64,000 nt of DNA, from positions 470,276-534,275 of the forward strand of contig NZ_QURN01000001.1 in NCBI RefSeq assembly GCF_003403035.1. The letters run 5' to 3'. A model generated the notes under the pieces. It was not told the origin of the DNA. It saw only the letters and a list, made by a program, of their open reading frames with translations, and did not search any database. Source of the DNA: Mesorhizobium denitrificans. GTDB taxonomy: Bacteria; Pseudomonadota; Alphaproteobacteria; Rhizobiales; Rhizobiaceae. Of this stretch, positions 9,191-18,372 are shown piece after piece. The translations under genes and the position numbers were made by a program. Within the stretch, counting starts at the first letter, position 1. Each line of letters begins with the position of its first letter.

Positions 9191-9997
9191 ATGGCAGCAT
9201 CGAGAATCCTCATATTAGGGGTGGCAGTCGCAGCAGCCATTGGTGCCGGCTACGTTGCCAAAACCATGCTGGTTCCGCAGCAGATCGTCGTTCAGTCAGA
9301 CAAGCCCAGCATCGCCTTGAAAGATGTGATGGTTCTCACCGGCGATGTGCCGATGGGTTCGTCACTGGAAGGCAAGATCGCGTGGCAGGCTTGGCCGGCC
9401 AGCAATGTTGCGGAAGGCTTCATCACGCGTGATGCAGAAGGCGATGCTCTGGAAAAGCTGAATACCTCGCTGGCTCGCGTGCCGCTTTACACGGGCGAGC
9501 CGCTGCGCCGCTCCAAGCTTGTCGGCGATGGTCAAAGCTTTCTCTCTTCGATTTTGCCCGCGGGCAAGCGCGCCGTGGCCGTCCAGATTGCAGCTGACAC
9601 ATCTGCGGGCGGGTTCATCCTGCCGAACGATTATGTCGACGTCATCATGACGCGCCGCTCCAACGCGCAGGAAGGTGGCGCAAATGGTTTCACGACTGAA
9701 ACCATCCTGCAGAACATCAAGGTTCTGGCCATCGACCAGACCATTCAGGAAGACGAGGACGGCAAGAAGGTCAAGGTCGGCGACACCGCCACGCTGGAAC
9801 TGACCTCACAGCAAGCGGAAATCATTACCGTCGCCCAGCAGATGGCGGATCGTCTGACACTGGCTCTGCGCTCCGTTGCGGATGCCCAGCAAAAGGCTGA
9901 CCACGAGGCGGATTACCTCGTCTCTGGTGAAGGGCGTGCCGGTACGGTCCGGATTATCAAGTCCGGTGAAATTTCAGAGGTTGGGGGACGGAAATGA
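9191..9997 (+). CDS. cpaB: Flp pilus assembly protein CpaB
   Basis: 268 residues. An N-terminal signal or anchor helix (residues about 5-23) is followed by a SAF domain (about 45-115) and the RcpC/CpaB C-terminal domain. It is a periplasmic partner of the secretin. AGGAG eight bases before the ATG supports the start. Its stop overlaps the cpaC start by four bases, so the two are translationally coupled. Confidence 0.93.
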   Translation: MAASRILILGVAVAAAIGAGYVAKTMLVPQQIVVQSDKPSIALKDVMVLTGDVPMGSSLEGKIAWQAWPASNVAEGFITRDAEGDALEKLNTSLARVPLYTGEPLRRSKLVGDGQSFLSSILPAGKRAVAVQIAADTSAGGFILPNDYVDVIMTRRSNAQEGGANGFTTETILQNIKVLAIDQTIQEDEDGKKVKVGDTATLELTSQQAEIITVAQQMADRLTLALRSVADAQQKADHEADYLVSGEGRAGTVRIIKSGEISEVGGRK

Positions 9998-11529
9998 GTG
10001 CGATGTTGAAATCAGCGCGGGCAGCAATCCTCGCGGCATCGACTGCAGCCATGCTTGTTACCTCGCCTTGCTGGCAGGCAGCGGACGCTTTGGCGGCATC
10101 CACCCGCGTAACGGCCACGACCGCAAGCCAGCGCGTCAAGCTTGGTCTTAACAAGTCGATCGTCATCGACCTGCCGTCCGATGCCTATGACATTCTGGTC
10201 GCAAATCCGGTAGTTGCCGATGCCGTAACCCGCACATCGCGCCGCATCTATCTCTTCGGCAAGGCTGTCGGTGAAACCAATATCTTCGTATTCGGTGCGA
10301 ATGGCGAGCAGATCGCCAGCCTCGATCTCCAGATCGAGCGCGATGTTGCCGGCCTCGAATCCTACATCAAGAAAATTCTGCCGACCTCGGACGTCAAGGT
10401 CGAGCTTCTGAACGACAACGTGATCCTGACCGGCACGGTCGATACACCTCTCGACGCGAAGCGTGCAGCCGATCTGGCAAATATCTTCGTAACCGGCGGT
10501 GAGGCAACCACCGGGCAATATTCGCAGACCGCTTCCGCTCCAACGGATGGCGGCGGTGTTTCCATCAGCAATCCGGACGAGGTGCGCCAAAAATCGCAGA
10601 TCGTGAACCTTCTCCAGATCATTGGCGAAGATCAGGTCATGCTGAAGGTGACTGTCGCTGAAGTCAGCCGCAACGTCATGAAGCAGCTCGGGGTTAACCT
10701 GTTCGCCCAGGACGAAGGTTCCAACGGCATCACCTTCCAATCGGCCAGCCAAAATATCTACGGTCTCGGCAAGTCACTTATCGGAGCCGGAAGCCCCTCT
10801 ATTGCGTTGGCCAAGACGGGTGTCACCGCGCTGAGCGCCTCGCTTAGTGCGATGGAGCAGGCCGGTGTTATGAAAACGCTTGCCGAGCCAACTCTTTCCG
10901 CCGTTTCCGGCGAGCAGGCAACGTTCAAGGTCGGCGGCGAATTCAACCTCGTTACCGGCTACACGGAAAACCGTTCGAACGACAACATGTCCGGCAATCC
11001 CACATGGGCGCTCCAGAAGATCGAGTACGGCATTGGATTGGAATTCAAGCCGGTCGTTCTGTCGGCCGGCCGCATAAGCCTGAAGGTCCGCACCAGCGTT
11101 TCCGAGCCGACGAATGAAGGTGCGGTCGCATTGGGCGGGCAGACGAACATCATATCCATCCGCAAGCGCCTTGCGGATACAACGGTCGAGTTGCCTTCCG
11201 GCGGCACTATGATGATTGCTGGTCTGGTCCGAGATGATGTCCGTCAGGTTCTTAATGGTCTGCCCGGCGCGTCCAAGATTCCGGTGCTCGGCACGATGTT
11301 CCGCAGCCGTGATTTTGTCCGCAACGAAACCGAGCTGGTGATCCTGGTTACGCCGTATCTGACCAAGCCGACCGCGCGATCCGATCAGGCTTTGCCGACC
11401 GACAATTTCAACCCCGCCGGCGAACTCGATGCCATGTTCATGGGCAAAGTGAACCGCATCTACGGAAACACCAAAACAGCGATGCCTGCCGGTCAATACA
11501 ACGGCACTGTCGGCTACATTTATAAGTGA
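9994..11529 (+). CDS. cpaC: Outer-membrane secretin of the Tad pilus
   Basis: 511 residues. Order: signal peptide (to about residue 35), pilus N-domain (VKLGLNKSIVIDLP onward), BON-like segment (about 120-160), then the type II/III secretin core (about 215-460) with ATFKVGGEF and the final VTPYL strand typical of the family. It forms the ring through which the pilus leaves the outer membrane. Starts four bases inside cpaB. Confidence 0.95.
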   Translation: MSAMLKSARAAILAASTAAMLVTSPCWQAADALAASTRVTATTASQRVKLGLNKSIVIDLPSDAYDILVANPVVADAVTRTSRRIYLFGKAVGETNIFVFGANGEQIASLDLQIERDVAGLESYIKKILPTSDVKVELLNDNVILTGTVDTPLDAKRAADLANIFVTGGEATTGQYSQTASAPTDGGGVSISNPDEVRQKSQIVNLLQIIGEDQVMLKVTVAEVSRNVMKQLGVNLFAQDEGSNGITFQSASQNIYGLGKSLIGAGSPSIALAKTGVTALSASLSAMEQAGVMKTLAEPTLSAVSGEQATFKVGGEFNLVTGYTENRSNDNMSGNPTWALQKIEYGIGLEFKPVVLSAGRISLKVRTSVSEPTNEGAVALGGQTNIISIRKRLADTTVELPSGGTMMIAGLVRDDVRQVLNGLPGASKIPVLGTMFRSRDFVRNETELVILVTPYLTKPTARSDQALPTDNFNPAGELDAMFMGKVNRIYGNTKTAMPAGQYNGTVGYIYK

Positions 11530-11544
11530 TTTGAGGGGACCATC

Positions 11545-12210
11545 ATGCTTCGCTCTTCTTTGCGGATCGTCACTATAGCGGCCCCACTGGCCATGCTTGC
11601 GCTTGCCGGCTGTGCGGACCGCGTCAAAACCGGCGCCATCCCCGATGATTATCGGACCAACCACCCGATCATGATTTCGGAGCAGGAATCCGCGATCGAC
11701 CTTCCCGTCGGTTCGACCGATCGCGGCGCCACAAAGGCGCAGGTGGAAACGCTCGAAGGTTTTCTGGCCAATTATGACAAGCACGCCGCGCCCGCATTGA
11801 CGATCATGCGTCCCGTTGGTGCGATGAACGACCTCGCCGCTTCGCGCGCTGCGCGTGATTTCGTGCGTGTCGCAAAGGCAAACGGCGTGCCGGCCGGCCG
11901 CATCAGCGTCACCACCTATCAGGCTGGTGCGCCAGACGCTTCCGCGCCCGTCCGCGTGTCCTTCATGGGCGTTAAGGCGCACACCAATGAGTGCGGTGTC
12001 TGGCCGGAAGACCTCACCCGCAACAAAGACAACACACATTATGCAAACTTCGGCTGCGCCTATCAGAACAACATTGCAGCGCAGATTTCCAACCCGAACG
12101 ATCTGCTTGGACCACGCAAACAGACCACGATCGACGCGGAAAATCGGGCCGTCGTTATCGAGGATTATCGCGTGAATTCGCGATCATTCATACCAACTAT
12201 CAACTATTAA
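11545..12210 (+). CDS. cpaD: CpaD pilus lipoprotein
   Basis: 221 residues with a clear lipobox (LALAGC, Cys at 23). The remainder matches CpaD: a periplasmic domain with NECGVWPEDL and FGCAYQNNIAAQI, which is diagnostic for the family. It stabilises or places the secretin in the outer membrane. It follows cpaC by 15 bases. Confidence 0.92.
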   Translation: MLRSSLRIVTIAAPLAMLALAGCADRVKTGAIPDDYRTNHPIMISEQESAIDLPVGSTDRGATKAQVETLEGFLANYDKHAAPALTIMRPVGAMNDLAASRAARDFVRVAKANGVPAGRISVTTYQAGAPDASAPVRVSFMGVKAHTNECGVWPEDLTRNKDNTHYANFGCAYQNNIAAQISNPNDLLGPRKQTTIDAENRAVVIEDYRVNSRSFIPTINY

Positions 12211-12262
12211 TAACTTAATAGAGATACTCTGCACGTATTGGTAGAGGGCAGGGGACGCTGAC

Positions 12263-13534
12263 ATGAGCAACCTGGCATATGAGGATCACGGCGGAGAGGA
12301 TGATGGCGATGCGGCAGCGCTTCGCTCGGTTCGTCCCGTTCCGCGAATTTCGATTCAGTCATTTTGTGAGACGGAAGCCGTTGCCAGCGCGGTAGAACGG
12401 GCGGGACAGGACCGCCGCATGCTCAAGACGCACCTTAAGGTGCACATGGGCGGCCTGTCGACGGCGCTGGAATTTTACCAGACCGCACCCACGCCGAATC
12501 TCATCATTCTGGAATCGCGCAACGAACCCAAGGATTTGATGGGCTCGTTGCAGCAGCTTTCCGAATATTGCGATCCTGCAACCAAGGTTATCGTCGTCGG
12601 CCACTATAATGATGTCGGCCTATACCGTGACCTGATGCGCGCCGGTATTTCCGAATACATGGTTGCTCCGGTCACAATGACGGACATCATCAATGTCATT
12701 GCCGGCATCTTTATCGACCCCGAAGCCGCTCCGATGGGCAACTCCATCGCATTTGTCGGCGCAAAGGGTGGCGTTGGATCATCAACTATCGCGCACAATA
12801 TCGCGTGGAGCATTTCCACGCTTTTCAAGTCCGAAGTCGTTGTCGCGGATCTCGATCTGGCTTTCGGCACGGCAAACATCAATTTCGATCAGGATCCACC
12901 GCAGGGCATGGCCGAAGCCGTGTTCGCGCCGGATCGTGTCGACGAGGTGTATCTGGACCGCTTGCTTACCCAATGCGCTGAGCATCTGTCATTGCTGGCT
13001 GCGCCGTCCACGCTCGACCGCACATATGATTTCGACAGCGATGCCTTCAGCCAGATCATCGACACCGCACAGCGCAGCGCGCCGGTGCTTATTCTCGATC
13101 TGCCACATGTGTGGACGGGTTGGGCGCGGCAAATCCTGACACGCGCTGATGAAGTGGTCATCACCGCAACGCCGGAACTTGCCAATCTGCGCAACGCCAA
13201 GACCATGATCGATATGTTGAAGAAGCTTCGGCCAAACGATGCGCCGCCGAAGCTGATCCTCAATCAGGTGGGCATGCCGAAGCGTCCGGAAATTTCGCCG
13301 AAAGAGTTTGCCGATCCTTTGGGCATCGATCCATTGGCAGTCATCCCATTCGATCCCCAGCTTTTCGGCAAGGCCGGCAATAGCGGTCGCATGATTGGCG
13401 AGACGGATGCCAAAAGCCCGATAACGCAGCAGCTTTCCGAAATCGCCCGCATCCTGACGGGTCGCGGCGAAATCAAGGCGCGCAAGTCACGGTCGTTCGG
13501 CGGGTTGCTGGGACGATTGAAGCGGAAGAAATAG
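12263..13534 (+). CDS. cpaE: CpaE/TadZ localisation ATPase
   Basis: 423 residues. An N-terminal receiver-like domain (about 30-145) is followed by a MinD/ParA-like ATPase with deviant Walker A (GAKGGVGSST, near residue 170) and the ADLDLAFG motif. In Caulobacter CpaE directs the pilus machine to a pole. The final stretch is very basic (KARKSRSFG...KRKK). A palindromic repeat separates it from cpaF. Confidence 0.93.
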   Translation: MSNLAYEDHGGEDDGDAAALRSVRPVPRISIQSFCETEAVASAVERAGQDRRMLKTHLKVHMGGLSTALEFYQTAPTPNLIILESRNEPKDLMGSLQQLSEYCDPATKVIVVGHYNDVGLYRDLMRAGISEYMVAPVTMTDIINVIAGIFIDPEAAPMGNSIAFVGAKGGVGSSTIAHNIAWSISTLFKSEVVVADLDLAFGTANINFDQDPPQGMAEAVFAPDRVDEVYLDRLLTQCAEHLSLLAAPSTLDRTYDFDSDAFSQIIDTAQRSAPVLILDLPHVWTGWARQILTRADEVVITATPELANLRNAKTMIDMLKKLRPNDAPPKLILNQVGMPKRPEISPKEFADPLGIDPLAVIPFDPQLFGKAGNSGRMIGETDAKSPITQQLSEIARILTGRGEIKARKSRSFGGLLGRLKRKK

Positions 13535-13553
13535 TTGGATGTTGGTGGAGATA

Positions 13554-13709
13554 TACCCCTCATCCGCCTGCCAGTACCTTCTCTCAAATGGGGAGAAGGG
13601 GGCAATGGCGATGCTGGGTTCAATCACCAACGTTGCAATGTTTGTGAGGCGTTGACGTTTCTGCCTTCTCCCTTGCGGAAGAAGGTGCCGGTAGGCGGAT
13701 GAGGGGTTA
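13554..13709. repeat. Palindromic intergenic repeat element between cpaE and cpaF
   Basis: Two arms of about 46 bp (13554-13599 and 13663-13709) are near-perfect inverted copies around a 63-bp centre. The outer ends read tacccctcatccgcctgcc and its complement. Part of the same arm recurs at 52674-52702, so this is a dispersed element of the genome. It has no coding capacity and splits the cpa operon. Confidence 0.85.
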
Positions 13710-13755
13710 TTTCTTGTCCGCTCGCTCAATGTACAAAAGTGGTGTGTAGGAAGTT

Positions 13756-15228
13756 ATGTTCGGTAGAAGAGGTAATGAGGAGCCGAGGGTAACTGGCGCG
13801 AAGCCGCCTGTTCCTCCTGCCCCGCCCGCGCGTCAACCGGCTGGTGATACGGCTGTGCTGACTGCACCGCGTCCCGCTGCTCGCCCGGCTCCTGAACCCG
13901 TTCGTGCGCCCGAGCCGCCAAAGCCGGTTGCCGCTCGCGAGCGCAGCGAAGCCTATTACGACACCAAGAGTCAGGTCTTTTCGGCGCTCATCGACACCAT
14001 CGATCTTTCGCAGCTTGCCAAGCTCGAACCAGAAAATGCGCGCGAAGAAATCCGCGACATCGTCAACGACATCATCGCCATCAAGAATTTCGCGATGTCT
14101 ATTGCCGAGCAGGAAGAGCTGCTCGACGACATCTGCAACGACGTGCTTGGCTATGGTCCGCTGGAGCCGCTTCTGGCGCGCGATGACATTGCCGATATCA
14201 TGGTCAATGGCGCGAAGCAGATTTATATCGAGGTCAACGGTAAGGTCGAGCAAACGGGCATTCGCTTCCGCGACAACCAGCAGCTTCTGAACGTCTGCCA
14301 GCGCATCGTGAGCCAGGTTGGCCGTCGTGTTGATGAATCTTCGCCAATCTGCGACGCGCGCTTGCCAGATGGCTCGCGTGTCAACGTTATCGCGCCTCCG
14401 CTCGCCATCGATGGCGCCGCACTCACCATTCGTAAGTTCAAGAAGGACAAGCTCACGCTTGACCAGCTCGTGCGCTTCGGGGCCATCTCGCCCGAAGGCG
14501 CGGAAATCCTGAAGATCATTGGCCGGGTGCGCTGCAACGTTATTATCTCCGGTGGTACGGGTTCGGGCAAGACCACATTGCTCAATTGTCTGACCAACTA
14601 TGTTGACCGCGACGAGCGCGTCATCACCTGCGAGGACTCCGCCGAATTGCAGCTCCAGCAGCCCCATGTCGTGCGGCTTGAAACGCGTCCACCGAACCTC
14701 GAAGGCGAAGGTCAGGTTACGATGCGCGATCTCGTAAAGAACTGCCTGCGTATGCGTCCTGAACGGATCATCGTGGGCGAGGTCCGCGGACCCGAAGTGT
14801 TCGACTTGCTGCAGGCCATGAATACGGGCCACGATGGCTCGATGGGCACGATCCACTCCAACAGCCCGCGCGAATGCCTGAACCGTATGGAATCCATGAT
14901 CGCGATGGGTGGTTTTTCCCTGCCGCAGAAGACCGTGCGCGAAATCATCGTCGGTTCGGTGGATGTCATCATTCAGGCTGCGCGTCTGCGCGATGGTTCA
15001 CGCCGCATCACGCACATCACCGAGGTGATCGGCATGGAAGGCGACGTCATTATCACGCAGGATGTCGTCCTCTACAACATCACGGGCGAAGATCAGAACG
15101 GCAGGCTCGTCGGTCGGCATGTTTCGACAGGCATTGGCCGCCCGCAGTTCTGGGAGCGCGCTCGCTATTTCAATGAAGAGCAGCGCCTCGCCAATTCACT
15201 CGAATCCATGGAGGTCCAGAGGGACTGA
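13756..15228 (+). CDS. cpaF: CpaF/TadA secretion ATPase
   Basis: 490 residues. A Pro/Ala-rich N-terminus (residues about 15-60) leads into the type II/IV secretion ATPase core with Walker A (GGTGSGKTT, near 272), Walker B (RIIVGEVRG) and the conserved His box ([11 protein letters not shown]). It powers Flp pilus extension and retraction. AGGA lies four bases before the ATG at 13756. Confidence 0.96.
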   Translation: MFGRRGNEEPRVTGAKPPVPPAPPARQPAGDTAVLTAPRPAARPAPEPVRAPEPPKPVAARERSEAYYDTKSQVFSALIDTIDLSQLAKLEPENAREEIRDIVNDIIAIKNFAMSIAEQEELLDDICNDVLGYGPLEPLLARDDIADIMVNGAKQIYIEVNGKVEQTGIRFRDNQQLLNVCQRIVSQVGRRVDESSPICDARLPDGSRVNVIAPPLAIDGAALTIRKFKKDKLTLDQLVRFGAISPEGAEILKIIGRVRCNVIISGGTGSGKTTLLNCLTNYVDRDERVITCEDSAELQLQQPHVVRLETRPPNLEGEGQVTMRDLVKNCLRMRPERIIVGEVRGPEVFDLLQAMNTGHDGSMGTIHSNSPRECLNRMESMIAMGGFSLPQKTVREIIVGSVDVIIQAARLRDGSRRITHITEVIGMEGDVIITQDVVLYNITGEDQNGRLVGRHVSTGIGRPQFWERARYFNEEQRLANSLESMEVQRD

Positions 15229-15304
15229 GTTTTGCGTGAGGATGGGTATCTGGCGCTGCGGCCGAGTAGATTAGAGTACAGTACAGTAGAGTAGGAAAGC
15301 GTTC

Positions 15305-16318
15305 GTGTTCGGTTTCGATCTTACTTTCATAGGCATTCTCGTGCTTTCGGCAATTTCCGCCGGGGCCTTGGCCTATGCGATCCTTTTCAACACTGTGCGC
15401 GAAGAGAAGGTCCAGCAGCGGCGTTTCGAAAATGTGAAACGGGCTGAGGACGACCGTTCTGCTGCCAAAATCGTTCGCGACCGTCAGGCAGATGTGAGCA
15501 AGCGCCGCAAGGCGGTGCAGGAAACGCTGAAAGATCTTGAGGACAGGAACAAGGCTCGCGAGCGCAACACCATGCGCCCGCCGTTGAAGATCCAGATCAA
15601 GCAGGCTGGCCTGGAAACCTCAATGGAACGCTTCTACATCTATTCCGCAATTTCCTGCGTGATGCTGACATTCGGCGCATATTTCATCAACATGCCCTAT
15701 TATCTGCTTCCGGCGGTGGCTTTGGTTGGTGCGCTTGGTCTGCCTCGCTTTGTCATTTCTTTCCTTCGCAAGCGCCGCATCAAGCATTTCCTCGAAGAGT
15801 TTCCGAATGCGCTCGACATTATCGTCCGCGCGGTCAAATCCGGTCTGCCCTTGAACGATGGCGTGCGCCTCATTGCAACGGAAGCGCGAGAACCCGTGAA
15901 GGGCGAATTTCGGCGCATCGTCGAGGCTCAGCAGATTGGGATTTCCATTCCCGAAGCGTCCATGCGCATGACGGAAACGATGCCTTGCGCGGAAGCCGGA
16001 TTTTTCGGCATCGTGATTCAGATTCAGTCGCAAGCAGGTGGTAATCTCTCCGAGGCGCTTGGCAATCTTTCGCGCGTGCTGCGTGACCGTAAAAAGATGA
16101 AGGCCAAAGTGGCCGCGCTTTCGATGGAAGCAAAAGCTTCCGCTGTCATCATCGGCGCTTTGCCGATCGTCGTTGCGTTTCTCGTATACCTTACCAGCCC
16201 CACTTACATCATGCCGCTCTTCACCACCTCGACCGGCAATCTGATGCTCGGCATTGGTGGGTTCTGGATGGGCATCGGCATTTTCATCATGCGGCAAATG
16301 ATGAACTTCGAGGTATGA
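15305..16318 (+). CDS. tadB: TadB inner-membrane pilus protein
   Basis: 337 residues with a GTG start. A type II secretion F domain (T2SSF) occupies about 165-290, with LDIIVRAVKSGLPL and the glycine motif QSQAGGNLSEAL. Membrane helices lie near the N-terminus, at about 110-145 and at the C-terminus. With TadC it forms the platform under CpaF. The 76-base gap before it contains a short gtaca/gtaga repeat. Confidence 0.93.
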   Translation: MFGFDLTFIGILVLSAISAGALAYAILFNTVREEKVQQRRFENVKRAEDDRSAAKIVRDRQADVSKRRKAVQETLKDLEDRNKARERNTMRPPLKIQIKQAGLETSMERFYIYSAISCVMLTFGAYFINMPYYLLPAVALVGALGLPRFVISFLRKRRIKHFLEEFPNALDIIVRAVKSGLPLNDGVRLIATEAREPVKGEFRRIVEAQQIGISIPEASMRMTETMPCAEAGFFGIVIQIQSQAGGNLSEALGNLSRVLRDRKKMKAKVAALSMEAKASAVIIGALPIVVAFLVYLTSPTYIMPLFTTSTGNLMLGIGGFWMGIGIFIMRQMMNFEV

Positions 16319-16321
16319 GCC

Positions 16322-17335
16322 ATGACTAGTTACGTATTCTCGACGCTCACCGACGGCTCGTTTCTCGTTTCGTTGTTTGTCGCTATCGCGGTCTTCGCTT
16401 CGCTGCTTTCCGTTTTTCCAAGCTTCGGCGGCAATACACTTGCATCGCGGATGAAAACCGTAGCTCTTGAGCGCGAAGAACTTCGCAACCGGCAGCGCAG
16501 CAAATTAGCGGAAGCCGAAGGCCGTCGTCGTGGTTTGCGCATCGAAGAATCGAAAGGCATGCGATCAATCGTTGATCGGCTCGATCTGCGCCGCGCACTT
16601 GCCGATGAAAACACGCTTGCCAAGCTGAAAATCGCCGGCTTTCGCGGCAATGATCCGCTGAACCGCTTCCTGTTTTTCCGCCTTGTGCTGCCATTCCTTT
16701 TCTTCGGCGGTGCGCTTTTCTACGTCTATGGCCTTGGCGAATTTGCCGAGCAGGCGGCTCCGATCCGTTTCTTCATCTGCGTCCTTGCCGCCTATGCTGG
16801 CTTTTACGCGCCGATCCTTTACGTCAATAACCGGGCTAACAAGCGCAAGGGTTCAATTCAGCGCGCCTGGCCGGATGCGCTCGACCTCATGCTGATCTGC
16901 GTGGAATCGGGTATGTCGGTCGAAGCCGCTTTGAAAAAGGTGTCGGAAGAAATCGGTTCCCAGTCCATCGATCTTGCCGAAGAACTTGTATTGACGACTG
17001 CCGAACTTTCATTCCTGCAGGAGCGTCGCCAGGCCTACGATAACCTGTCCTCCCGCACGGGCGTCGAAGCCGTCAAGTCGGTCGCGCAAGCTCTGATCCA
17101 AGCCGAGCGCTATGGTACTCCTGTTGCGCATGCCTTGCGTGTGCTTGCTCAGGAAAGCCGTGAAGCGCGTCTTACCGCCGCCGAAAAGAAGGCTGCCGCA
17201 CTTCCGCCGAAGCTCACCGTTCCGATGATCCTGTTTTTCCTGCCAGTGCTGTTCCTGATCATTCTCGGACCTGCCGGTATGCAGATCAGTGCGCAGGGCG
17301 GCTTCTCCGGCATGATGAACAGCGCGCCTCGCTAA
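16322..17335 (+). CDS. tadC: TadC inner-membrane pilus protein
   Basis: 337 residues, paralogous to TadB. A T2SSF domain (about 180-305) contains ALDLMLICVESGMSVEAAL and the E-R-YGTPVAHAL motif. Several membrane helices are present. It starts three bases after tadB and ends the plus-strand pilus operon before a strong terminator. Confidence 0.93.
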   Translation: MTSYVFSTLTDGSFLVSLFVAIAVFASLLSVFPSFGGNTLASRMKTVALEREELRNRQRSKLAEAEGRRRGLRIEESKGMRSIVDRLDLRRALADENTLAKLKIAGFRGNDPLNRFLFFRLVLPFLFFGGALFYVYGLGEFAEQAAPIRFFICVLAAYAGFYAPILYVNNRANKRKGSIQRAWPDALDLMLICVESGMSVEAALKKVSEEIGSQSIDLAEELVLTTAELSFLQERRQAYDNLSSRTGVEAVKSVAQALIQAERYGTPVAHALRVLAQESREARLTAAEKKAAALPPKLTVPMILFFLPVLFLIILGPAGMQISAQGGFSGMMNSAPR

Positions 17336-17361
17336 GCACGCTTTTACGGGCGTAAAACATG

Positions 17362-17390
17362 AAAAGCTCGCGCAAAGCGCGAGCTTTTAT
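17362..17390. terminator. Strong hairpin terminator between tadC and tadD
   Basis: A perfect 12-bp stem (17362-17373 with 17377-17388) and three-base loop, with A on one side and T on the other. It can stop transcription of tadC and, from the other strand, of tadD. Confidence 0.88.
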
Positions 17391-17458
17391 GACCGTATTT
17401 TTCCGAAAACCGCGCGTTTTGCGCTTAAAAGACCCGTTCGTTTGCGCGGTTTTTGCGC

Positions 17459-18268
17459 TCAGTTCGTGTTTTTGTCCTGCGCCTTGAGCTGGCCCCAGGC
17501 ATTTTGCTGCGACAACATGCTGCGAAGATAAGCGACATTCGCCTTCGCTTGTTCAGGCGAAATATCCTGCCCGGCAATCTGTTCGGCCTCTCCGAACCGG
17601 CCCTGCAATCCGACCACCAGCGCCAGATTCTGCCGCACCCTGCTATCCGCACCCGGCTGCGAAACCGCTGTTTTCAAATAGCTTTCAGCGGTCTTCAAAT
17701 TGCCTTCCAGAACGTAGGACATACCGAGATTTGAAAGTACGCTCGGCTCGTTCGGCTGGATGTCCAGCGCCTTGCGATAAAGCTCTCTTGCCAGCTCGCG
17801 ATCGCCCAGCTGGTCCACAATCGATGCCTCTGCCGACATCAATCGCCAATCCGGATATTCCGGCGTTTGCGCTCTGCGAACTGCGTCCAATGCCGGCTCG
17901 AGTTGACCGTCGGAAGCCAGCGCTTTCCCATATGCCGCAAGGACTTCACGGTCTTTCGGATGCTCAATTGCGAGCTTGCGAACGACCGCCAAAGCCTGAT
18001 CGCTATTGCCGTTCGCCTGCAATGCACTGGCATAACCCAATGCCGTGCCTTTGTCGGTCGGGTTCTTGGAATAAGCGTTTCCGAGCGTCGTCGCATCGCC
18101 CGTTGCAATTGCTGTTTGCGTGCCGGAACCATCGCGATTGATTGATCCGGTTGTCATCTTGCTGTTGGCACATGCTGAAACACTGGCCGCCAGCGCTATT
18201 GCCGCAGCAACCTTGATCATGCGTTTCCCGGTTGCCTTCCCAGCCCTATTGGTCCACATCGCCACCAT
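17459..18268 (-). CDS. tadD: TadD-like TPR lipoprotein
   Basis: About 269 residues. The signal sequence ends in a lipobox-like VSAC, then a Ser/Thr-rich linker and several tetratricopeptide repeats (AYGKALASDG, LYRKALDIQPNEPSVLSNLGM). TadD proteins are needed for pilus assembly, probably in secretin placement. ATG 18268 is chosen because GGAG lies eight bases upstream; ATG 18220, giving the shortest signal peptide, is an alternative. It converges on tadC. Confidence 0.88.
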   Translation of the reverse strand: MVAMWTNRAGKATGKRMIKVAAAIALAASVSACANSKMTTGSINRDGSGTQTAIATGDATTLGNAYSKNPTDKGTALGYASALQANGNSDQALAVVRKLAIEHPKDREVLAAYGKALASDGQLEPALDAVRRAQTPEYPDWRLMSAEASIVDQLGDRELARELYRKALDIQPNEPSVLSNLGMSYVLEGNLKTAESYLKTAVSQPGADSRVRQNLALVVGLQGRFGEAEQIAGQDISPEQAKANVAYLRSMLSQQNAWGQLKAQDKNTN

Positions 18269-18372
18269 GTCCCTCACTCCACAGCGGCTTCGTTGGCCGC
18301 GCTATCACGAAGAAATATTCTGTTAACCCTAACGGATGGTTAATTACCGCCGGAACTTGTTAAGGAATGACC

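Noticed and set aside
10774..12039. 421-codon minus-strand frame opposite cpaC and cpaD
   Set aside because: Shadow of two well-supported pilus genes; no family features.
13726..14856. 376-codon minus-strand frame opposite cpaF
   Set aside because: Shadow of the ATPase gene with no motifs of its own.
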